From: Dugong dugon
Taxonomy: Eukaryota > Chordata > Mammalia > Sirenia > Dugongidae
NCBI GenBank assembly: GCA_030035585.1
Contig: CM057473.1
Span: 10,466,501 to 10,530,500 of the forward strand
Reading direction: 5' to 3'
Length of the DNA: 64,000 bases
Shown: piece after piece, positions 1-11,262 of the stretch
Position numbering within the stretch: position 1 is the stretch's first letter
How the letters are laid out: the number at the start of each line of letters is the position of its first letter
Made by a program: the position numbers and the translations under genes
Notes under the pieces: model-generated
The model's database searches: none
What the model was told of the DNA's origin: nothing
Seen by the model: the letters and a program-made list of their open reading frames with translations, nothing else

Positions 1-277
1 GATGATTATCTCAAGGAAATTGCAGGGGAGACACTTGCCTTAGTAGGATGATGATTATAACAGGTGATTTCTGAGTTGTGTTTCAACTCTTAAGTTTCTA
101 GAAACATAACCAGACTTTAGATGAGGAAAAATGTTCCCACTTCATAAAGTCTGGCTGATCTTAGAGTCCTCCTGTTTTCATGATTTAGTCTGGTGAGATC
201 CGCAGATCTGGGAAACACCATGAGATGAAATTCGAACCGAAAGTTAGGAGGACTAGGGTCAGGTTTTGCCAATAAAT

Positions 278-402
278 GGTCATACACAAATATGCAAGTT
301 ACTCCACTTCCCTGGGTCTCCCCTGAGTCCTCATCCAATTAGAGCCTTGGCCTAGATGACCACACATCCCTTTCTGTTCTGAACACTGTAATTCTAGATT
401 AT
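278..402 (+). repeat. MIR-like SINE fragment
   Basis: The stretch reads like the tRNA-proximal core of a mammalian MIR: a GCAAGTTAC-type motif near 293, then a degenerate CTGAGTCCTCATC segment and a CTAGATGACC motif near 351. The middle appears deleted. It is old and divergent. Confidence 0.45.
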
Positions 403-2328
403 TTTTCAACTCATAGGAAGGAAAGATAGTTACAAACAGAAGGATTCAGATAGTCACAAAATACGTATACGATGGGGTAGGAGGCCCACCGGTATGTCTG
501 CATTGAAGGAAAACCATGTTAAACCAGATCCTCCTTAACAGAAGAGTTCAGAAATGAGAGAAAAAGCCTCTGGGCCAGCCATTCGATATTTTCTCTTCAA
601 GAGTGTGAAAGGTTAGAGAGTTTCAAGTTTGAAAAATTAGGATGAGACTGCTGCTTATACAGAGAAAAGTTGGGACTCTTAATAGCAACTGCTTCCCACT
701 CCCAGGGGAGCAGTGAAGTCATACTCTGTGCTGTGCTTCGGTTCATGGTGACTAAATTTTACACCAAATGATTATTAATGAAGACTAATTCCAAAAAGAA
801 GCAAGCCTAGGAGCAAATGACATCAGAGCTTCTTTGTCTTGATTGATAAAATATCTCTCATGGATGTTTTCCAGGTGTTGAATTATTGAGACTAATAAGA
901 TAACTTCAAAGACTTGAGTTACTCAAGCTTGGTTTCTAGTATCTTGGTCTGCCTTCTTCCAGGCATGGTCTGCATGTGGCTTCCAGGATTGTGAAGAGAT
1001 TGTGGTGGAAAAGTACCAAGCAATAATAGAAATATTGATAGAATCCAATTTAAGAAAATAATTCCCAAGTAGTTGAAGCTGAAATGGCACCATCAGCTCT
1101 AAGCAAATCTATGACCTGTTTTCTTACATAGGGCCCAAAATTAATACTGAATTTGATATTTTCCAAGCTCTAAGCTTGGCTAGAGGCTAGGGCTCTAGGA
1201 TCATCTGAAAACCAGGATTTGCATTTTCCCTATTTTCTCTGTTTATTTTCATCTTTTCCTGTTTATTTTCGTCTCATTTAACTTTTCCTCTGTGAAAGGA
1301 AATGGGCCTGACCGGTTGCCCTTTTTGTTTAGTCAGTATCTGTTAACCAGACTTCACGAACTCACCAGAACAAGTGGTGATATGGGCCCTGGCTCCCAGA
1401 GGTTTAGATAACACAATCTGTTTTCACTGACAGCTGGGAGACAGAAATGACAACATTCCTTTTCAGACCTGGCTCCCTAAACCTTTTCCTTATTTTTCTT
1501 TTTTGCTGCAATAATGAGGGCTGACAGAGTCACTTGACACCATTAATGATAAATGCATTTTTTTCAATAACGACTAACAGAGAAAAATGATGGAAATTCA
1601 GATTTATTTTTTGATCCAGAGAGTTCTATATCTTTGTATGCCCTTGTTCTCCATGTATACTTTATGAGAAATTTCAGCAAAGGCTTCTCTCAAAATTAAT
1701 CCAATAGCTGTCTCCTTCAATTCTCCTTCTGGAACTCTTCACAGTCTTTGTAGAGGTCCTGGTGGTTTCTAGGGGCTCCTCCCCTGGATGACTAAGGGCA
1801 GTGCTATGAGCTCAAGTCTTATCCTGAGGTTTATCTTTGTAAACTTAGCAATACTTTCTCTCTTTTATATATTAAAACTTAAGGAGATGCAGTCTCAAGT
1901 GTGAATTGGATTCTGTCCCATTCATCACCCAAACTGGGAAAAAGTTGGTCATATACTGGCACATTTGTATAATAAATATTCAAAGACTCTACTCCAGTAT
2001 CCTCCATATAACACACATTGTAACTTCTACTATAAAATTTTGAAAAGCTTTTTATGGCATCCGTCATACCCTATTTTAACATGTCTGTCAGGCTAATATT
2101 TCTACCTTCTTCCCTTATTAATTTATCTACAAAGTCATGCATGGAAACACCTTTCAGTGGAAAGAACTATCTGCTTTAACAAAAATGTACACTATAAACC
2201 TGCATTCTACAAGGTCTAAAAAAATACAAAAGATTTCAACCAGAATGCTTCCAAAGCAGGGTTCTCTAAAGCTTGCTTTGCGCAACACTAGTCCCAGGAG
2301 GTAGTGCAGTTAAAAAAAAAAAAAAAAA
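403..2328. other. Upstream intergenic DNA, no feature recognised
   Basis: This AT-rich stretch has only short open frames with no recognisable protein similarity, and no repeat I can name. It ends at an A18 homopolymer (2311-2328). Confidence 0.5.
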
Positions 2329-2606
2329 AGTCTTCTTACCAAACAATAGTTTAGCTTAACTAGTAAAGAATGTCTGCCTTGAGCATTATGCTCTTTTAAG
2401 AACTATCTATATGGGATCAAATTGACAAAAGCAACTCCAAAGATTAGACAGGAACCTCAGGGGGACAGTGAGTGTATGTTAATGGGGGAGGAACAACGCA
2501 GAAAAGCAGGGTGAGAATGTAATCAGTATCACTGAATTGTACATGTAGAAATGGTTGAATTGGGGTATGTTTTGCTGTGTATATTCTCAACAACCACAAA
2601 ATTATT
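2329..2606 (+). repeat. L1 3' UTR fragment
   Basis: From 2342 the sequence CCAAACAATAGTTTAGCTTA is the reverse complement of DNA in the minus-strand L1 insertion at 20032-20696. The end (about 2520-2606) matches the tail of the same family, including the CACTGAATTGTACATGTAGAAA-type block shared with the 46 kb and 56 kb copies. It is a 5'-truncated fragment. Confidence 0.6.
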
Positions 2607-3270
2607 TAACAAATTGGAGTGGGGGAATGCTGCATACTAGAGGAACCTCTTTGAATTTCAAAATGCACGTTAGCATTTTAAAAGGTTAGGGCATTCTAAA
2701 GTAAAGATATTTGCTTAATTTTATTTAACCCTTTATTCCTCAAATGTATTTGATCATACAACTTTTTTCATGTATGCATGCGGCACCTAGGAACATACCG
2801 CCAAACGACGGTTCCATAGTACACAGTTTGGAAACCAGGCTAAAAAATGTTATTATTTCTCAAAAAGTATTAGTCTAATGCATTCATGCATTGGAAACTA
2901 ACCTTGAAATATAACTCAATTCTTTCTTACAGAGCATATTTATGGTTTATCTTTCATATATTAACAATCTCCAAGTGTCTATTGATTTTCTACAAGTAAA
3001 CACAAACATATGTGCTTATTTGTAATATCATGTTACTGACTTCATTTGAATAGTTTTCAGCTCACTTTTTGGGGATAAATCAACAATTATCACAGACAAC
3101 TCCCACAGTGACACCTCTAATGCTTATTTCTCACTCATGCCCCCTTATCTTTATTCATCATATTCAAGTTATTTTATATTTCATGTACTTCTGATCCCTA
3201 AATATAAACACACTGAAAACTGAATTTATTTTCTTCATTTAAAAAAAAGTTTTTCTCAATCACTTCTACC
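2607..3270. other. Intergenic DNA, no clear feature
   Basis: AT-rich sequence without a convincing gene. The part around 2740-2840 loosely resembles the end of an old hAT-type DNA transposon, but I could not find both ends. Confidence 0.4.
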
Positions 3271-3274
3271 TTGC

Positions 3275-3490
3275 AGTTGAGCATCGTGATTAAGAAGACG
3301 GTGTCAGGATCAGGATAAGCCCTCCTCCACCCCTCACCGACTGAATTAACCTCTCTCACCTCCTCATCTGTGAAACAGAGTGTTAACACCAGCCCATCTC
3401 ATGAGTATTCGGTGAGATTCTCTATGTAAAAGCCTCAGCTTGGCATACAGTCATCTCCAGCCATCCTTATTAGCGTCAATAATAATAACT
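3275..3490 (+). repeat. MIR SINE
   Basis: A GTGATTAAGAAGACGG-type A-box region is followed by a CCTCATCTGTGAAACAGAG segment (3363-3381) and a TTGGCATACAGT segment near 3440. This is the canonical order of a MIR element on the + strand, with moderate divergence. Confidence 0.65.
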
Positions 3491-3579
3491 TTTCACAGAT
3501 CCCATCTAGGGTCATGCCTGGAAGCTCTGACAGACCCTTCTCCCTATTCTTCCTGATGTGAACTTTTCCAAACCTTCCA

Positions 3580-4742
3580 AAGAGGAATGTCATTGCTGAT
3601 GTCAGATGGATCCTGGATGAAAGCAGAGAATACCAGAAAGATGTTTACCTGTGTTTTATTGACTATGCAAAGTCATTTGACTGTGTGGATCATAACAAAT
3701 TATGGATAACATTGCGAGGAATGGGAATTCCAGAAGACTTGATGGTACTCATGAGGAACCTGTACATAGATCAAGAGGCAGTCATTTGAACAGAACAAGG
3801 AGATACTGCATGGTTTAAAGTCAGAAAAGGTCTGTGTCAGAGTTGTACTTTTTCACCATACGTATTCAATCTGTATGCTGAGCAAATAATCCAAGAAGCT
3901 GGACTATATGCAAAATAACAAGGAATCAGGATTGGAGGAAGACTCGTTAACAACCCGTGTTATGCACATGACACAACTTTGCTTGCTGAAGGTGAAGAGG
4001 ACTTGAAGCACTTACTGATGATGCTCAAAGACCACAGCCTTCTGTATGGATTACACCTCAGCATAAAGAAAACAAAAATGCTTACAAATGGACCAATAAG
4101 CAACTTCATGATAAATGGATAAAAGATTGAAGTTGTCAAGGATTTCATTTTACTTGGATCCACAATCAACATCCATGGAAGCAGCCATCAAGAAATCAAA
4201 AGATGCATTGCACTGGGCAAATCTGCTGCAAAAGACCTCTTTAAAGTGTTAAAAAGCAAAGATGTCACCTTGAAGACTAAGTTGCTCCTGACCCAAGCCA
4301 TGGTGTTTTCAATCGCTTCATATGCATGCAAAATCTGGACGATGAATAAGGAAGACTGAAGAAGAATTGATGCCTTTGAATTGTGGTGCTAGCGAAGAAT
4401 ATTGAATATACCAAAGACTGCCAAAAGAAAGAACAAATCTGTCTTGGAAGAAGTACAACCAGAATCTTCCTTAGAAGAAAGGATGTAAGACTATGTCTCA
4501 CATACTTTGGACATGTTATCAGCAGGGATCAGTCCCTGAAGAAGGACATCATGCTTGGTAAAGTAGAGGGTCACTGAAAAAGAGGAAGCCCCTCAATGAG
4601 ATAGACTGACACAGCAGTTGCAACAATGGGCTCAAGCATAACAATGATTGTGAGGATGGCGCACGACTGGGCAGTGTTTTGTTGCGTTGTATACAGGGTC
4701 GCTATGAGTCTGAACTGACTCGACGACGCCTAACAACAGCAA
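3580..4742 (+). mobile_element. RTE-type LINE, 5'-truncated and degenerate
   Basis: Reading from 3583 gives reverse-transcriptase motifs: DVRWILDESREYQKD, VYLCFIDYAKSFDCVDHNKL, GLCQSCTFSPYVFNLYAEQ, and CYAHDTTLLAEGEEDL, where the catalytic YADD of active RTE is changed to YAHD. Further on come EVVKDFILLGSTINIHGSS and the C-terminal block with SYACKIW and LWCWRRILNIP. In-frame stops occur (near 3787, 3915, 4120 and 4357), so it is dead. The 3' end, GGGTCGCTATGAGTC then ACTCGACGACGCCTAACAACAGCAAC, is nearly the AfroSINE tail, which suggests the SINEs use this family's machinery. Only the RT core onward remains. Confidence 0.85.
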
Positions 4743-5135
4743 CATGATGTTAAGGAGGTGGAATTAGTGCCCGTTATATGAACGAGGCAGGACTCAATCT
4801 GTAAGATTAGATTGTGTCTTAAGACAATTTCTTTTGAGATATAAAAGACAGAAGCAAGAAAACAGAGATGGAGACCTCATACCACCAAGAAAGAAGCACG
4901 AGGAGCATAGTGCATCATTTGAACCCGGGGACCCTGTGCTGAGAAGCTCCTCGACCGGGAGAAGACTGATGACAAGGACCTTCTCCCAGAGCCGACAGAG
5001 AGAGAAAGCCTTCCCCTGGAGCCAGCACCCTGAATTTGGACTTCTAGCTTCCTAAACTATGAGAGAACAAATTTCTCTTTGTTAAAGCCATCCACTTGTG
5101 GTACTTCTGTTATAGCAGCACTAGATGACTAAGAC
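4743..5135 (+). mobile_element. MLT1-like LTR fossil (ERVL-MaLR), partial
   Basis: It shares long blocks with the element at 41051-41458: a GAGATATAAAAGA region, a CCCAGAGCCGACAGAGAGAG-type region, and the end TGTTATAGCAGCACTAGATGACTAAGACA, which resembles the known MLT1 3' terminus. It is a broken solo-LTR remnant with no internal genes. Divergence suggests an old, pre-afrotherian or early-afrotherian age. Confidence 0.6.
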
Positions 5136-5465
5136 AGCCGCTAACAAATCTTCTGCAAAACCCTCCTCCTGAAGTCCCCGATTCATCCTTCCCAGGGCTA
5201 CACGTCTATGAATCTGATTTTTTTCCCTAATGAATTCTCATATAAACACACAAATGCTTTATGCTATACCAAGGTGCACTCGTTGATATACTTTTTCTCA
5301 TTATGCCTTCTTTTCGCAGATATTTTTCTTACATAAACAAGATCTTTAAGTGGAGGGAATATATCTTTCTTTTTTTTTTTTATTCTGTCCACAGTGGAAC
5401 TGTAAGGAAATGTCATCAATCCACCAGTACTAAACACTTATATTTCTATTATCTCTGTTATATTT

Positions 5466-5672
5466 GGGAGTCTCTGGGTGGTGCAGTTAAGGGCTTGACT
5501 ACTAACCAAAAGGTTGGCAATTCAAACCCACCAAGAGGCACCTTGGAAAACAGGCCTTGAGATCTGCTTTCGAAAAGTCACAGCCTTGAAAACCCTACAG
5601 ATCGGTTCTCCTTTGCTCATACGGGGTCGCCATGAGTCAGAATCTACCTGAGGGCAGCTAACAACAACAGCA
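5466..5672 (+). repeat. AfroSINE, long form
   Basis: It starts GAGTCTCTGGGTGGTGCAG, carries a tRNA-like B box (GGTTGGCAATTCAAACCC), the extra internal block of the long form (AGGCCTTGAGATCTGCTTTC), and the tail GGGTCGCCATGAGTCAGAATC ending in CAACAACAGCAAC. It is nearly full length. Confidence 0.85.
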
Positions 5673-5988
5673 ACATGTTAAATTTACTATAGAATAAATT
5701 ACAAATGGGACAGAAAATTTAATGGACGGATATGGCAAAGTTGGGTGTCTGCTCAGGGACAGAAGTTGTCTATTGAATAACTATGGAGTTTTGTTTATTT
5801 TTTGTCATTTGGGACATCTTTTTTTTATGTATACAATGTCTTCCTGAACACTTAAGGCTTATTTGCTGTAACCTTTCCTTTCACTTCAGGTTTTGGTAAC
5901 ATTTCTCCGGTTACAACCTTCACTCAGATTTGGACAGTTGAGTTACTGAACAAAGTCTCTAGGATTTCCCTCGTCTTAAAGAGGAGTA

Positions 5989-6487
5989 CAGTAGTCCCCC
6001 CTTATCAGTGGTTCTGCTTTCCGTGGTCTCACTCACCTGCAGTCAACCAGGGTCTGAAAGTATTAAACGGAAAATTCCAGAAACAAATAATTCATAAATT
6101 TTAAATCACACGCCATTCTGAGTAGCATGATGAATCTTGCACCATCTCACTCTGTCCTGTCGGGGACTGGAACTACCCCTTTGTCCAGTGTATCCAGCTA
6201 TATGTACTACCCGCCCGTCAGTCACTTAGTAGCCAAATGGGTTGTCAGATCAATTGTTTTGGTACCACACTGCTTGTGATCAAGTAACCCTCATTTTACT
6301 TAATAATTGTTCTTTTTTATTAGTTATTGTTGTTAATCTCTTACTGTGTCTAATTTATAAATTAAACTTGATCATAGGTATGTATGTAAAGTAAAAAATG
6401 TATATATAGGGTTCGGTATTATCCTTGGTTTCAGGCATCCACTTGGGGTCTTGGAATGTATCCCCTGCAAATAAGGGGAAACTAATG
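5989..6487 (+). mobile_element. Tigger-type (pogo/Tc1-mariner) nonautonomous DNA transposon
   Basis: The 5' end CAGTAGTCCCCCCTTATC (5989-6006) is an inverted match to the 3' end (GATAAGGGG-type, ...AAATAAGGGGAAACTAATG, ending at 6487). TA dinucleotides flank both ends (5987-5988 and 6488-6489), the Tc1/mariner target duplication. The interior resembles the mammalian Tigger noncoding ends (TATTAAACGGAAAATTCCAG). It is about 499 bp with no transposase frame. The exact subfamily name is uncertain. Confidence 0.8.
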
Positions 6488-6494
6488 TACATGA

Positions 6495-6662
6495 GGAGCC
6501 CTGGTGGCGCAGTGGTTAAGAGCTCAGATACTAATCCAAAGGTTGGCAGTTTGAATCCACCAGCCGCACCCTGAAAACCCTTTGGGGCAGATTTACACTG
6601 TCCTATAGGGTTGCTATGAGTCGAAATCGATTCATTGGCAAAAGGTTTTGTTTTGGTTATAC
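6495..6662 (+). repeat. AfroSINE, short form, with target duplication
   Basis: It begins GGAGCCCTGGTGGCGCAGTG and ends in a T/G-rich tail after GCTATGAGTCGAAATCGATT. TGTACATGA occurs at 6486-6494 and again at 6663-6671. It inserted at the very end of the Tigger element, so the SINE is younger. Confidence 0.9.
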
Positions 6663-6693
6663 TGTACATGAAAGACAAGCCCTTCCCATAAAT

Positions 6694-6956
6694 TCTGTCT
6701 TGGTTTTCTAGGGCTGCTATAACAGAAATACCACAAGTGGATGGCTTTAACAAAGGGAGATTTATTCTCTCACAGTTTAGGAGGCTAGAAGTCCAAATTC
6801 AGGGTGCCAGCTTCAGAAGAACGCTTTCTCTCTCTGTTGGCTCTGGAAGAAGGTCCTTGTCATCAATCATCCCTTGGTCTAGGAGCTTCTCAGGCACAGG
6901 GACCCTGGGTCCAAAGGATGCACGCTGCTTTCTTGGTGGGAGGATTTATGAGGAGA
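6694..6956 (-). mobile_element. MLT1-like LTR fossil (ERVL-MaLR), partial
   Basis: GCTGCTATAACAGAAATACC (6714-6733) is the reverse complement of the TTATAGCAGC end seen in the 4.7 kb and 41 kb copies, followed by the matching interior on the minus strand. An AfroSINE piece interrupts it at 6957. No internal retroviral genes are visible. Confidence 0.6.
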
Positions 6957-7030
6957 CCAAAAACCAAAGAAACCCGTTGCTGTCAAGTCAATTCCGACTC
7001 ACAGCAACCCTATACAAAGAGGTCCAATTA
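6957..7030 (-). repeat. AfroSINE fragment
   Basis: AAAACCAAAGAAACCCGTTG followed by GTCAATTCCGACTCACAGCAA is the reverse complement of the AfroSINE 3' half. The tRNA-like head is missing. Confidence 0.7.
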
Positions 7031-7544
7031 CCTTGGAGCATAAGATCCCCTCCACCTCAATATCTGTCACCAGTGCTGACTGTTGGCAATGGCCTCAGGC
7101 CATGGTGACTCCCAACGAGAGCTGAGGCTTCCCGACACCACTCTGGGGAGTGACTCTGCATGGACCACGTGATGTGGCACTCTTCAGCAGCAGGCGGCCA
7201 GCCCAGAGTAATCCTCTCAGCACCTCAGGCAAGCAGCCATTCTAAGCACTGTGCCATTTGCAAACATGATTCATATCTTTTGCAAACCTGGCACATTCCC
7301 TTGGGAGTGGTCAGGGTTTTGCCTAATTCTCAGCATACTAGTTACAACTCCATCCCTTTCTCTCCCACTCAAGAGAGCATATTGGAATGTAACTAAGAGT
7401 ATTTTGATGTAAGGGTAACCTTGACTCTTCTCTCATTAACATATTTTTAAACAAGTAAATCATTCACAAACTTGTAACTTTGATTAGCAACAAATTACTT
7501 CGGGATCCACCAGCACGTCAGTCTCTTAAACACTAAACCGAGAG
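7031..7544. other. Unassigned sequence between repeats
   Basis: No recognisable gene. Parts may belong to the interrupted LTR at 6694-6956 or to another old LTR, but I could not match it. The short plus-strand open frame at 7160-7396 has no recognised similarity. Confidence 0.35.
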
Positions 7545-7660
7545 CCTCTATGCCACCAGTCACTCCTTGGAAACCCTATGGGGCAGTTCTACTCTGTCCT
7601 ATAGGTTCACTATGACTTGGAATCAACTCGACAGCAACGGGCTTGGTTTGTTCTGGTTAT
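7545..7660 (+). repeat. AfroSINE, 3' part
   Basis: The body from CCACCAGTCACTCCTTGGAAACC to the tail GACAGCAACGGGCTTGG is clear. The head before about 7545 is scrambled or missing. Confidence 0.75.
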
Positions 7661-7781
7661 GCGAACGGGCAGCCCCTGGCAAAGTCAATGCAACGTCAGA
7701 TCCAGGACTATGCAAGCCACATAAGAGACAACTATTATGAATTGCTGTTCTTTCAAGAAACGAGAACTGATTTCTACTCTA

Positions 7782-7985
7782 AACCAGGCATTGTACTGGG
7801 TACCTTCTCTGTTCATCACCATTCCAGTTGATGAGGGGAGCATTTTTTTTTCTCTCTTTTTTTTCTTTTTCTCCTTCAGAAAACTGAGACTCTGGTAGGT
7901 TCCATAACTATTTCCAAAGCTAATATGCAGTGGTCAAGTGGTCAAGCTAATATGCCTGGGTCCTTTACCACTACAGCATATCTTT
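7782..7985 (-). repeat. MIR-like SINE
   Basis: AACCAGGCATTGTACTGGGTACC, then ...CAGAAAACTGAGACTCTGG and AGCTAATATGC are the reverse complement of MIR blocks in the right order. A T-rich insertion (about 7845-7876) sits in the middle. Confidence 0.5.
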
Positions 7986-8052
7986 GTGCTATTATCCAAA
8001 GTTCTCTAAAGAAGCAAATGGTGTAAGGCCCATACGATCCCATGAAATCTTC

Positions 8053-8243
8053 CTGTTGTCTGTTGTTGGGTGCCATCCAGTCAATTCCAACTCGTAACAA
8101 CCCCACGTACAGAGCAGAACTGCTCCATAGGGTTTTCTTGGCTATAATCTTTATGGAAGCAGATCAGAATCTCTGGGTGGCTTTGAATTGCCAACCTTTT
8201 GGTTAACAGCTGACTGCTTAACCACTGGGTCACCAGGCCTCCT
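8053..8243 (-). repeat. AfroSINE, long-form variant
   Basis: It runs from TGTTGGGTGCCATCCAGTCA through GGTTTTCTTGGCTATAATCTT and the B-box complement AACCTTTTGGTTAACAGCTG to the head GGGTCACCAGGCCTCC. It is near full length on the minus strand. Confidence 0.8.
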
Positions 8244-8489
8244 TAAATCTTCCCGTTGCTGGTTGGATTTTCACACCTCCCATCTCTGGGTTTAGTATGT
8301 AGGACCCATTTCTTTCTCCCCTCTTGTCCTTCTTTTTATTCCATGAACTATAGAAATATTCTTTTAAATTAGCCTTTGCAATAACCTTGAAATGATCATC
8401 ATTCCTCAAACAAGTTATGTAAGCCTGCCACCAGTTGTGGTCCCTGGTTAAACGTGTAATGTTGTTGTCCTGTTCAGTTACTACAAAAA

Positions 8490-9490
8490 CTCATAAAAAG
8501 GTTTAAACACAGAAGAAAACATTCTTTGATGGTTATGAGGGTGGGGTGGGAGGGAGAGGGGTATTCACTAACTAGATAGTAGATAAGAATTATCTTAGGT
8601 GAAGGGAAGGAGAACACACACTACAGAGGAAATCAGCACAATCAGACTAAACCAAAGCTAAGAAGTTTCCTGAATACAACCAAACACTTCGAGTGACAGA
8701 ATAGCAGGGGCAGGGGTCTGGGGACCATGGGTTCAGGGGACATCTAGGTCAACTGGCACGACAGTTTATTAAGAAAATGTTTTGCATCCCACTTTGGTGA
8801 GTGGCGTCTGGGGTTTAAAAGCCAGTGAGCGGCCAAGATGCATCAATTGGTCCCAACTACCTGGAGTAAAGGACAACGAAGAACACCAAAGACACAAGGA
8901 AAATATTAGCCCAAGAGACATAAAGACAGAAAAGACACCAAAGACTTCATCAGCCTGAGACCAGAAGAGCTAGATGGTGCCCGGCTACCACCAATGACCG
9001 CCCTGATAGGGAACACAACAGAGAGTCCCCAAGGGAGCAGGAGAAAAGTGGGGTGCACAACTCAAATTCTAGTAAAAAGACCAGACTTAACAGTTTGACT
9101 GAAACTAGAGGGACCCCGGAAGACACGGCCCCCAGCCTCTCTGTTAGCCCAAATCTAAAACCATTCCCAAGGCCAACTATTCAGACAAAGATTAGACTGG
9201 ACTATGGGACATAAAATGATACTCATGAAGAGTGTGCTTCTTAGCTCAAGTAGATACATGAGACTAAAAGGGCAGCTCCTGCCCAGAGGTGAGATGAAAA
9301 GGCAGAGAGGGTCATGGGCTGGTTGAATGGACACAGGAAATCAGGGGTGGAAAGGAGGAGTGTGCTGTCACAGTACAGGGAGAGCAACTAGGGTCACATA
9401 ACAATGTGTGCATAAATTTTTGTATGAGAAACTAACTTGAATTGTAAACTTTCACTTAAAGCACAATAAAAATAAATAAATAAAAATAAA
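8490..9490 (+). mobile_element. L1 3' UTR, 5'-truncated insertion with A-rich tail
   Basis: It shares its layout and many blocks with the L1 insertion at 43213-44057: GGACCATGGGTTCAGGGGACA near 8721, GGTGAGTGGCGTCTGGGG near 8798, AGCTAGATGGTGCCCGGCTA near 8967. It ends with TGTAAACTTTCACTTAAAGC, an AATAAA signal and an (AAAT)n-like tail. No reverse-transcriptase reading frame is included. The 5' edge is uncertain because no clear target duplication was found. Confidence 0.7.
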
Positions 9491-9499
9491 AGGAATACA

Positions 9500-9514
9500 C
9501 CCCCCCCCCCCCAA
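9500..9514. repeat. Poly-C run
   Basis: A run of about 14 C residues sits between the L1 tail and the LTR-like element that follows. Such runs are prone to length error. Confidence 0.7.
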
Positions 9515-9516
9515 AA

Positions 9517-9948
9517 AGACTGTCAACTCGGCTAGGCCATGATTCTCAGTGTTTATATGTGATCAACCCCATGATGGAATCTGTTGTGAGTTGCTAATTA
9601 GTTGAAAGGGAGTTTCCTTGGGCCTGTGGCCTGCACCCGAATATAAGCGGATGCTCTGGTTTTTGCCTGCTCTGTATCCTGCAGCTTCCTGTTCGTCTGA
9701 TCTCCAGTTCTTGGGAATTGTGCTAGCAGCTTATCTGCCAATCTTGGGATTCATTGATCTTTAAAGCCTGTGAGCAAAGCCCTGCTCTCCGACCTGCTGA
9801 TCTTGGGTTCTATCCTGATCCATGGACTTGGGACATTCCAGCCCCTACAATCGCGTGAGTTGTTCCCTTGATACAAATCTTTCTCTCTATATATTTTAAT
9901 ACACTTTGCTGGTTTTGCTTCTCTAGAGAACCCAGCCTAAGACATGCG
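9517..9948 (+). mobile_element. MLT2-like LTR fossil (ERVL)
   Basis: It opens with CTGTCAACTCGGCTAGGCCAT, includes a CTACAATCGCGTGAGTTGTTCC region and a CTCTCTATATATTTTAATAC region, and ends GCTTCTCTAGAGAACCCAGCCTAAGACA. This is the layout I recall for mammalian ERVL LTRs of the MLT2 group. No internal region is attached, so it looks like an old, broken solo LTR. Confidence 0.6.
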
Positions 9949-10596
9949 CTAAGGTCACTTGTAAAAGATCATTTACTCGAATCTGAAGGATATCTCTTAA
10001 AGAAGTTTTGTGTAGTGATTGCAGGGAAGGACTAATTTTAAAAGCACCGTATAGTTTGAAACTATATGATAGTAGATAGATGCACTAGTAAAGACCTATG
10101 AATCAAGTAGCAACCTAAGGAAAAGGGCAGGTAAGATGTAATACCCTCTGCCTACAAGCAGGTCTGTCAGATATATGTAGCTAAATGTAGATATGTTAAT
10201 TTCTAATGATTCTTTTTTCTTTTTAACAAATAGACATAAAACATTTCTTTTAGCCTGTTCATTAAAAAGAAAAAAAATCTTGTTATGTAAAAAAAATGTG
10301 CCCATCATTGGGAGAAACAATTTTATTGTGAAAAGTTTGAACATTATTTACAGTTCAGACTTCTATAGATATTGAAGGTTGTGGTAGAAATAAAGACATT
10401 AATAATGCCTTTTTGTGTTAGAGAAGGTAGAAAAAGACTACAGAATGCAACTCGGAATCTACTCTGGTTTGCAAAAAGGAATTGGTATAAGGTTCTGGAA
10501 GGAAAGACAGTCTAAGAAGTTTGGAAAATTCTCAAATATGCCACTGTATCTGCCATCACAGAGAACATCTAGGAAGGTAGCACTTCCATAAAATGA
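9949..10596. other. Unassigned intergenic sequence
   Basis: AT-rich and without a gene. TTTTATTGTGAAAAGTTTGAAC at about 10321-10342 resembles the reverse of an old L1M tail; the rest is unassigned. Confidence 0.4.
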
Positions 10597-10756
10597 AACC
10601 GAACCAAACTCATTGCCATCGATTCCAACCCATAGCCACCCTACAGGACACAGTAGAACTGCCTGGTAGGGTTTCTAAGGAACAGATGGTGCATTTGAAC
10701 TGTCAACCTTTTGGTTAGCAGCCAAGCTCTCAACCACAGCACTACCAGGACTCTGC
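10597..10756 (-). repeat. AfroSINE, short form
   Basis: Reverse complement of a full-length short AfroSINE, from the tail side AAACCGAACCAAACTCATTG to the head side CACAGCACTACCAGGACTC. It is moderately diverged. Confidence 0.85.
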
Positions 10757-10914
10757 ACCTCCATAGAGGATACCATAATTCCCAACACTACTGGAAGCCT
10801 GGAGTGGCAAGCAATCCAAATATTCAGCTAGGAGGCAGCTAAAGAAACTAAGTCCCTGGTTACCTGGTAAGCATTCTGAATTTAAGGATGGATTTGAGGG
10901 TAGCTTAAAACACA

Positions 10915-10962
10915 CAGAACCACCATGAGTTAGAATCGATGTGATGGCAAATTAGTACTGGT
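10915..10962 (+). repeat. AfroSINE tail fragment
   Basis: CCACCATGAGTTAGAATCGAT and GATGGCAAATTAGTACTGG resemble only the 3' end of the SINE. Confidence 0.45.
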
Positions 10963-11262
10963 AAAATATAACAGTAATTTTAGGAGTTCTAAATGTCAAT
11001 ACAAGTTTAGACTTTGATAAAAATTTTCTAAGGAAGTGTGTGGAAGACCCTTTTATTTATGTTCAGAGCCTGACCATCATGGGAGGGTAAGCCGGCTGCA
11101 TAGGAATCATGATGCAATGGGGGGCTTGGCAGGGAGAAAGCAGAACTCTTCAGTGTCTATGTTTCCTGCTGAGTTGAGTGATCTTCCAACTGAAAACGGC
11201 AGAATAACCACTGGTCGTCTGTAATAAAAGCTAAAAATCGGTGACAGGATCACAGAACAAGT

